This document shows, piece after piece, positions 1 to 3,882 of a stretch of 5,764 bases of DNA; within the stretch, counting starts at the first letter, position 1, and each line of letters opens with the position of its first letter. A program made the translations under genes and the position numbers. The notes beneath the pieces are model-generated. The model saw only the letters and a program-made list of their open reading frames with translations. It was not told the origin of the DNA and did not search any database. The stretch is from an uncultured Anaerolineaceae bacterium. GTDB taxonomy: Bacteria; Chloroflexota; Anaerolineae; Anaerolineales; Anaerolineaceae. The stretch covers positions 1 through 5,764 of the forward strand of contig CALESS010000458.1 of NCBI GenBank assembly GCA_937907495.1. The letters are read 5' to 3'.

Positions 1-350
1 TCCGCAGCAAGGAAAATGTTGGTGTACTCGATAAACCAGATGGCCAGGGTCTCTTTAAGGGAAGTTGTGGCGACCGTATGCAGATAGACCTCGGCATTGT
101 GGCGGGAAGAATAAAAGAGGCCCGCTTTCTCGCAGATGGTTGTGGCGCTACTTATGCCTGTGGCAGCATGATTACGAGAATGGCAAGCTCAATGACTTTG
201 GAACATGCTCAACAAATCACCGCCGAAGACCTGATCCTGGCTTTGGACGGTCTGCCCGAGGACCATTTACATTGCGCAGAATTGGCCGTCATGACTCTCC
301 GAGAAGCCATCATTGATGCCATCGAAGGTCACCGCCAGGCTCGCCCGTAA
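1..350 (+). CDS. NifU-like iron-sulfur cluster scaffold protein, 5'-truncated by the window edge
   Basis: The reading frame is open from base 3 to a TAA stop at 348-350, giving 115 visible residues. The internal ATG at 78 is not the start, because the NifU N-terminal signature begins upstream of it (NVGVLDKPDG at visible residues 5-14). About 12-20 residues are probably missing to the left. The fold is the NifU/IscU N-terminal domain, which holds a nascent Fe-S cluster delivered with sulfur from a cysteine desulfurase and passes it to apoproteins in the cytoplasm. The three ligand cysteines are visible: C22 in SCGDRM (with the adjacent Asp24), C47 in DGCGATYACGS and C91 in LHCAEL. A fourth cysteine, C53, lies in the second motif. 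The TAEDL and ALDGLPEDHLHC stretches are typical. The protein ends soon after this domain, so it is a stand-alone scaffold without the C-terminal Fe-S domains of full NifU. No partner desulfurase is in view. Confidence 0.88.
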   Translation, partial: RSKENVGVLDKPDGQGLFKGSCGDRMQIDLGIVAGRIKEARFLADGCGATYACGSMITRMASSMTLEHAQQITAEDLILALDGLPEDHLHCAELAVMTLREAIIDAIEGHRQARP

Positions 351-436
351 ATCAATCACGTACCAATTACATCTTCCCCACGCCGTTAATTATGCCTGGA
401 AGGGAAAGTCCTTATATGCATTAGGTTATTCCCCCA

Positions 437-465
437 TTGAAGAGCAGAGTTCTGGTCAATATGAT
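437..465 (+). promoter_or_regulatory. Predicted sigma70-type promoter of the YciF-like gene
   Basis: TTGAAG at 437-442 (4 of 6 bases match the -35 consensus) and TATGAT at 460-465 (5 of 6 match the -10 consensus) are separated by exactly 17 bases. Transcription would start near 472 and leave a leader of about 43 nt before the start codon at 515. The rest of the gap 351-514 shows no gene, and I see no convincing terminator after the NifU-like gene. Read-through from the scaffold gene therefore remains possible. Confidence 0.6.
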
Positions 466-500
466 GAGTACAAGCAACACAACCAAAACTCTACTTTTCA

Positions 501-505
501 AGGAG
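501..505 (+). promoter_or_regulatory. Ribosome binding site that fixes the YciF-like start at 515
   Basis: AGGAG lies 9 bases before the ATG at 515 and 15 before the in-frame ATG at 521, so 515 is preferred. An ATG at 510 is out of frame and opens only a four-codon reading frame. The frame stays open upstream to a TTG at 437, but that TTG is part of the predicted -35 element. Confidence 0.75.
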
Positions 506-514
506 ATAAATGCA

Positions 515-1012
515 ATGCCAATGAAAATCACGAATCTTGAAGAGCTCTTTATCGAAGAGCTGAAAGACCTGTATAGCGCAGAAACCCAATTGATTGAAGC
601 TTTGCCTAAAATGGCCCAGGCCGCCGTATCACCTGAATTGAAAAAGGCTTTCCAGGCTCACCTGGAGCAGACCAAGAAACAGGCAGCTCGGATTGAAGAG
701 ATCTTTGCTCAGAAGAAATATAGCCCGCGCGGCAAGAAATGCGTGGGAATGGCTGGGTTGATTAAAGAGGGCGAAGAAATTATCAAATCAGACATGGACA
801 AATCCGTGTTGGATGCCGCATTGATCGCCGCTGCTCAACGGGTGGAACATTATGAAATTTCAGCTTATGGCACAGCCCGGGCTTTTGCCGAAATGATCGG
901 TGACACCCATGCAGTCCGCCTGCTGGACATCACGATCCAGGAAGAAGGAAATACGGATAAATCTCTCACCATGTTAGCTGAAAATTATGCGAATCAGCGG
1001 GCGAGGATGTAA
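515..1012 (+). CDS. YciE/YciF-family (DUF892) ferritin-like protein
   Basis: This 165-residue protein matches the usual length of the YciF family (about 165). YciF proteins are small four-helix ferritin-like bundles with a di-iron site. They are tied to stress responses, and the exact role is unsettled. Helix A is about residues 6-36 (FIEELKDLYSAETQLIEALP, E23), helix B 41-68 (AHLEQT, E51), helix C 99-127 (QRVEHYEISAYGTA, E111 and E114) and helix D 131-158 (QEEGNTD, E143/E144). These glutamates are the likely metal ligands by family analogy. The KKCVGMAGLIKEGEEII segment (74-90) between helices B and C is a strong family signature. The start at 515 is chosen from the AGGAG spacing and because family members begin directly with this first helix. 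It has its own promoter (437-465) and terminator (1090-1120), so it is probably monocistronic. There is no signal peptide; it should be cytoplasmic. Family assignment is secure; the biochemical role is inferred. Confidence 0.92.
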   Translation: MPMKITNLEELFIEELKDLYSAETQLIEALPKMAQAAVSPELKKAFQAHLEQTKKQAARIEEIFAQKKYSPRGKKCVGMAGLIKEGEEIIKSDMDKSVLDAALIAAAQRVEHYEISAYGTARAFAEMIGDTHAVRLLDITIQEEGNTDKSLTMLAENYANQRARM

Positions 1013-1021
1013 ATTACCCAT

Positions 1022-1069
1022 TTTTTCTCCAGTGAAGGATCAGCGTTTCTGCCCCGGGTTGGAGAAAAA
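1022..1069. repeat. 10-bp perfect inverted repeat in the 3' untranslated region of the YciF-like gene
   Basis: TTTTTCTCCA at 1022-1031 is the exact reverse complement of TGGAGAAAAA at 1060-1069, with 28 bases between them. It lies just after the YciF-like stop codon and before the real terminator. No T-run follows the second arm, so it does not look like a terminator. It could form a weak stem at the mRNA 3' end, or it could be chance in A/T-rich sequence. Confidence 0.4.
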
Positions 1070-1089
1070 GCGCAAACCAAATCTCACCT

Positions 1090-1120
1090 AAAAAATCCTG
1101 GCTGAATGCCAGGGTTTTTT
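1090..1120 (+). terminator. Rho-independent terminator of the YciF-like gene
   Basis: CCTGGC (1097-1102) pairs with GCCAGG (1108-1113) around a 5-base loop (TGAAT). The stem extends by one T-G pair and six A-T pairs (1090-1095 with 1115-1120), and the T6 run is the release tract. The A6 on the other side means it could also stop minus-strand transcripts. Confidence 0.88.
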
Positions 1121-1209
1121 AGATCGAGTATGTTATTTGACCATCTCTAAGCAACGGATATATTTCGGAAAATGCTCCCTTTTTTCCCTGAAGGGGGGGA
1201 AGAATAAAG

Positions 1210-1246
1210 AAAGCGGTTGCTCTGAATAATCATGAGCAACCGCTTT
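1210..1246 (-). terminator. Terminator of the GlsB-like gene
   Basis: A perfect 13-bp stem (AAAGCGGTTGCTC at 1210-1222 with its complement at 1234-1246) encloses an 11-base loop. It begins about 20 bases after the GlsB-like stop codon. On the minus strand the stem ends in CTTT and continues into a T-rich but interrupted tail. Plus-strand read-through would meet TTTT after the stem, so it may work both ways. The stretch between the two convergent terminators (1121-1209) holds nothing I recognise. Confidence 0.8.
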
Positions 1247-1265
1247 TATAAGGTTAATTATTCGC

Positions 1266-1517
1266 TTATCTGCGGAAGAGTTTGACGATGAACAGTAACA
1301 CCACAGCCCCAACGATGGAAACCAGCAGACTGTAGATATTAAAACCGGTGAAACCCTCGCCGCCCAGCGCATTCATGATGAACCCGCCAATCAGCGCTCC
1401 CAGGATACCAACAACGATATTGGCAAGCAGGCCCATTTGAGCGTTACGACCCATAATCATACTGGCAATCCAGCCAGCCAGGCCACCAACGATGATCCAA
1501 ACCAAAATGTTAATCAT
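1266..1517 (-). CDS. GlsB/YeaQ/YmgE-family small membrane protein
   Basis: This 83-residue, very hydrophobic protein has three predicted membrane helices at about residues 3-22, 28-51 and 61-80. Glycine-rich motifs typical of the transglycosylase-associated/GlsB family (PF04226) are present: VGGLAGWIASMIMG (10-23), NIVVGILGALIGG (33-45), and a short loop NALGGEGFTGFN (49-60). The C-terminus is basic (KLFRR). Family members are often induced by general or envelope stress; their molecular function is not established. Length is normal for the family. The ATG at 1515-1517 is preceded by AAGGAG (1525-1530) with 7 bases between, an excellent site. It has its own promoter (1555-1583) and terminator (1210-1246), so it appears to be a single-gene unit, separate from glmS upstream on the same strand. 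Confidence 0.92.
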   Translation of the reverse strand: MINILVWIIVGGLAGWIASMIMGRNAQMGLLANIVVGILGALIGGFIMNALGGEGFTGFNIYSLLVSIVGAVVLLFIVKLFRR

Positions 1518-1554
1518 TTTCTTTCTCCTTTTTTAAATTGATCTTATAATTAGA

Positions 1555-1583
1555 AGTATAGGCGGCAGGCGGCTCTCTCACAA
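1555..1583 (-). promoter_or_regulatory. Predicted sigma70-type promoter of the GlsB-like gene
   Basis: On the minus strand TTGTGA (1578-1583) and TATACT (1555-1560) are separated by exactly 17 bases; they match the consensus at 4 of 6 and 5 of 6 positions. Transcription would start near 1548, leaving a leader of about 30 nt that contains the AAGGAG site. Confidence 0.65.
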
Positions 1584-1589
1584 TAAGGT

Positions 1590-1613
1590 ATTACGCTATA
1601 CGTTCTGCGTAAT
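1590..1613. promoter_or_regulatory. Inverted repeat just upstream of the GlsB-like promoter, candidate operator
   Basis: ATTACGC (1590-1596) and GCGTAAT (1607-1613) form a perfect 7-bp inverted repeat around a 10-base spacer. With a one-base bulge, the arms extend by three more pairs (GGT at 1587-1589 and ACC at 1615-1617). The repeat ends about 7 bases before the -35 box, where an activator would sit. It could instead fold in the 3' end of the glmS transcript. No regulator can be named. Confidence 0.4.
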
Positions 1614-1656
1614 TACCCTACCGAGCCATTTTGTAGTGTGATGGTTTTTAATATAT

Positions 1657-1687
1657 AGAAAGGCCTTCACCAATTGAAGACCTTTCT
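1657..1687 (-). terminator. glmS: Terminator-like hairpin after glmS
   Basis: A 13-bp stem (1657-1669 with 1675-1687, one G-U pair) around a 5-base loop sits about 30 bases after the glmS TAG stop. The stem finishes with CCTTTCT, but the tail (ATATATTAAAAA) lacks a clean T-run. Termination may be incomplete, or the hairpin may mainly protect the 3' end. Confidence 0.6.
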
Positions 1688-1718
1688 GATTCCTACTGTG
1701 TGAGCCCCCAGCGACGGT

Positions 1719-3560
1719 CTATTCCACCGTCACCGACTTTGCAAGATTTCTCGGTTGATCCACATCCAAACCCCGCTTTGCCGCAATATGATACGCCAAT
1801 AATTGCAGGGGGATCACGGTCACCACCGGGCTGAGCAGCCAGGGAGCATCCGGCACCCAAAGCACATGGTCTGCCAAATCTGCAACCCGTTGATCACCTT
1901 CTGTTGCCACCACGAATATTTTTCCGCCCCGAGCTTTGGCTTGTTCAATCTGGCTAATCATCTTTTCATACCATGGATCACGCGGAGCAAGAGCCAGCAC
2001 CGGCATATCCTGATCCACCAGGGCGATTGGGCCATGCTTCATTTCACCCGCTGGATAGGCTTCTGCGTGGATATAGGAAATCTCTTTGAGCTTAAGTGCT
2101 CCTTCCAATGCGATTGGCATATTAATTCCCCGCCCCAGGTAGAGCGCACCGCGCGAATCTTTTAGGGCCTCGGCGACCTGCTCTACTTCAGCCTCGCGGT
2201 CCAGGCACCGTCCCACCAGGTCGGGAATCAGCCGCAGATCACTCACCAACCGCCAGCGTTCAGATTCTGATAATGTGCCCCGCAGATCTGCGAGCAGCAC
2301 CGCCAGCATATACAAATCCACCAGGGGCGCGGTAAACGCCTTGGTAGATGCCACCCCGATCTCGGGTCCCGTCTGCATGGAAATATAACCATCGGCTATA
2401 CGCATCGCTTGCGAGCCTATGGCGTTGACAATCGCCCACAATTTTGCGCCGCGTTTCTTTCCCTCATCCATTGCTGCCAGCGTATCGGCAGTCTCGCCCG
2501 ATTGACTGATTGCCAGCACAACGTCATCGGATGTAATGATAGGCTCGCGGTATCGCATCTCCGAAGAAATATCCACCTCGACCGGGATGCGGGCTATTCG
2601 CTCAATCATCACTTTCCCTACCATCCCTGCATGGGCAGCCGTTCCACAGCCAGTGATGATGATCCGCCGAATTTTCCGCGCAGCCTCTTGGTCCAGGTTT
2701 AGTTGCGGCAAACGAATTTTGGCATCATCAAAATCCACCCGCCCGGCGAGTGTATCGGTCAGCGCCCGCACTTGCTCGTGAATTTCCTTTTGCATGAAGT
2801 GCCGGTATTCACCCTTTTCTGCAGCCACCGGGTCCCAGGCGATCGAATGAAGTGTTGGGATGACAGCCTCACCTTCCAGCGATTGAATTTCTGCTCCCTG
2901 CCGGGTGACCACCGCCATCTGCCGGGATTCCAGGAAAACCACTTTCCTTGTATGCTCCAAAATTGCCGGTATATCAGAGGCAATGTAGGTTTCCCCTTGA
3001 CCAAAGCCGATCACCACGCCTCCGGCATTGCCTATCCGAGCCGTCACGATCTTATCCGGCTCCAGGGCAGAAAACACAACAATCCCATGGGCGCCTTTTA
3101 ACTCCAGCAAGGTGCGTTGAACCGCCCGCACAAAATCCTTTTCCACGGAAAGGAATTTTTCCACTAAATGGACGATCACTTCGGTATCGGTGTCGGACTT
3201 GAAATCCACCCCCTCTGATATCAGATCTTCACGCAGTTCCAGAAAGTTCTCCACAATCCCATTGTGAACCAGCACAACTTCACCTGTGGAACCCAAATGC
3301 GGATGAGCATTCCGAGAAGAAGGCTCTCCATGGGTTGCCCAGCGGGTATGTCCGATACCCAATTTCCCCGCAATCGGCTGGGAGGCAACCAGAGCTTCCA
3401 ACCGGCTGAGTTTTCCAGCCTCTCGCCGTACCTCAATTTTTCCGTCCTGTAAAACTGCAATGCCCGCAGAATCATATCCACGGTATTCAAGTTTTTTCAA
3501 ACCATTTAAAATAATCGGCGTTGCGTCTTTCTCGCCTATATAGCCCACAATACCACACAC
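1719..3560 (-). CDS. glmS: Glutamine--fructose-6-phosphate aminotransferase (isomerizing), GlmS
   Basis: GlmS makes glucosamine-6-phosphate from fructose-6-phosphate and glutamine, the first committed step toward UDP-GlcNAc, peptidoglycan and other amino sugars. The 613 residues are the normal family length. Residues 2 to about 225 form the class II glutaminase domain: nucleophile C2 (exposed once Met1 is removed), RGYDSAGIAV (27-36), TRWATHG (72-78), HNG (99-101) and SDTDTE (122-127). Two SIS sugar-isomerase domains follow: GCGTAAHAG (304-312) with SQSGET (352-357), and GRGINMPIALEGALKLKE (476-493). E486, K490, E493, H509 and K608 match the E. coli catalytic residues E481, K485, E488, H504 and K603. 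The C-terminus RNLAKSVTVE is canonical. The start codon is GTG, fixed by the invariant Cys at position 2 and by AAGGAGG a few bases upstream. Expression is probably controlled by the glmS ribozyme in its leader (3581-3776). No residue needed for activity is missing. Confidence 0.98.
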   Translation of the reverse strand: MCGIVGYIGEKDATPIILNGLKKLEYRGYDSAGIAVLQDGKIEVRREAGKLSRLEALVASQPIAGKLGIGHTRWATHGEPSSRNAHPHLGSTGEVVLVHNGIVENFLELREDLISEGVDFKSDTDTEVIVHLVEKFLSVEKDFVRAVQRTLLELKGAHGIVVFSALEPDKIVTARIGNAGGVVIGFGQGETYIASDIPAILEHTRKVVFLESRQMAVVTRQGAEIQSLEGEAVIPTLHSIAWDPVAAEKGEYRHFMQKEIHEQVRALTDTLAGRVDFDDAKIRLPQLNLDQEAARKIRRIIITGCGTAAHAGMVGKVMIERIARIPVEVDISSEMRYREPIITSDDVVLAISQSGETADTLAAMDEGKKRGAKLWAIVNAIGSQAMRIADGYISMQTGPEIGVASTKAFTAPLVDLYMLAVLLADLRGTLSESERWRLVSDLRLIPDLVGRCLDREAEVEQVAEALKDSRGALYLGRGINMPIALEGALKLKEISYIHAEAYPAGEMKHGPIALVDQDMPVLALAPRDPWYEKMISQIEQAKARGGKIFVVATEGDQRVADLADHVLWVPDAPWLLSPVVTVIPLQLLAYHIAAKRGLDVDQPRNLAKSVTVE

Positions 3561-3564
3561 AGAA

Positions 3565-3572
3565 TCCTCCTT
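3565..3572 (-). promoter_or_regulatory. glmS: Ribosome binding site of glmS, supporting a GTG start
   Basis: AAGGAGGA on the minus strand lies 4-5 bases before the GTG at 3558-3560. Translation from this GTG gives the invariant MCGIVGY beginning with Cys as residue 2. The site begins only 8 bases after the last helix of the ribozyme. Confidence 0.85.
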
Positions 3573-3580
3573 GGATACTG

Positions 3581-3776
3581 ATCATACTCCGGCAATTGGA
3601 TCTTCTGCCAGCGATTTATTGATTGGTTACGCAGACTTCTCGTCCGGAGGGCTTCCGCTGATCTCTCGATTTTCCTGGCGACCAGGTTCGCAGCCTGTTC
3701 TCACCAGTTAACCCTGCCCTGCAGCAGGGAACCCTCTCCCTCGTCACTCTCAGCCCCCACCTGAAAGCCGTGCGCT
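3581..3776 (-). ncRNA. glmS: glmS ribozyme (GlcN6P-activated self-cleaving RNA) in the glmS leader
   Basis: This lies in the 5' leader of glmS and carries the class's core strings in order. The cleavage site A|GCGC falls between 3776 and 3775. P1 is CUUUCAG (3767-3761) with CUGAGAG (3753-3747), followed by the hallmark UGACGAGG (3746-3739). P2 is GAGGGUU (3736-3730) with AGCCCUC (3653-3647). The pseudoknot core AUCGAGAGAUCAGCGG (3670-3655) compares with AUCGA...UCGGCGG in known members. P3 is CGGAC/GUCUG (3646-3632). P4 is AUCA/UGAU (3623-3620, 3584-3581), enclosing P4.1 CUGGCA/UGCCGG (3611-3606, 3594-3589). In characterised members, GlcN6P acts as a cofactor for cleavage, which destabilises the mRNA and lowers GlmS. 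Two oddities are an insertion of about 58 nt at 3729-3672 and GCGCA in place of the usual GCGCC after the cleavage site. Helices were paired by eye; a covariance-model search was not run. Confidence 0.88.
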
Positions 3777-3819
3777 TAATGACCTCAATGAAGACCGTTC
3801 CACCTCCATTTCCAATGAG

Positions 3820-3828
3820 ATTATACCA
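3820..3828 (-). promoter_or_regulatory. glmS: Predicted glmS promoter with extended -10
   Basis: TGG followed by a perfect TATAAT (3825-3820) on the minus strand gives an extended -10 element. The 17-base-spaced -35 position falls in the T-run of the preceding terminator and is a poor match. The extended -10 would have to compensate. A start near 3813 would place about 37 nt before the ribozyme cleavage site, in keeping with other glmS leaders. Confidence 0.65.
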
Positions 3829-3843
3829 TCCCCATAATTTCAC

Positions 3844-3874
3844 AAAAAAAGCAGCTCTTTTGGAGAGCTGCTTT
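3844..3874 (-). terminator. Rho-independent terminator of the AOR-family gene
   Basis: On the minus strand AAAGCAGCTC (3874-3865) pairs perfectly with GAGCTGCTTT (3857-3848) around a 7-base loop. The last three T's of the stem run on into four more, making T7 at 3850-3844. It starts 8 bases after the AOR stop codon and separates that unit from the glmS promoter. Confidence 0.92.
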
Positions 3875-3882
3875 GCAAGTCA

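Noticed and set aside
437..514. Longer YciF-like protein starting at TTG 437
   Set aside because: The extra 26 residues are unlike the family, the TTG is part of the predicted -35 box, and AGGAG at 501-505 clearly serves the ATG at 515.
313..540. Plus-strand open frame of 75 codons between the NifU-like and YciF-like genes
   Set aside because: It overlaps the ends of both real genes and the predicted promoter, and the product has no recognisable features.
1224..1263. Possible pseudoknot: GAATAAT in the loop of the GlsB-like terminator matches ATTATTC at 1257-1263
   Set aside because: Only seven A/T-rich bases, readily explained by chance, and not needed for terminator function.
1133..1372. 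Minus-strand open frame of 79 codons overlapping the GlsB-like gene
   Set aside because: It runs out of frame through the gene and its terminator, and the product is not protein-like.
3581..3776. T-box or other amino-acid riboswitch as an explanation of the glmS leader
   Set aside because: There is no T-box sequence or specifier-type stem and no terminator/antiterminator pair before glmS, whereas the glmS ribozyme core strings are present in order.
3616..3843. Minus-strand open frame of 75 codons upstream of glmS
   Set aside because: It lies over the ribozyme and leader, has no ribosome binding site I can defend, resembles no protein family, and its composition is explained by structured RNA.
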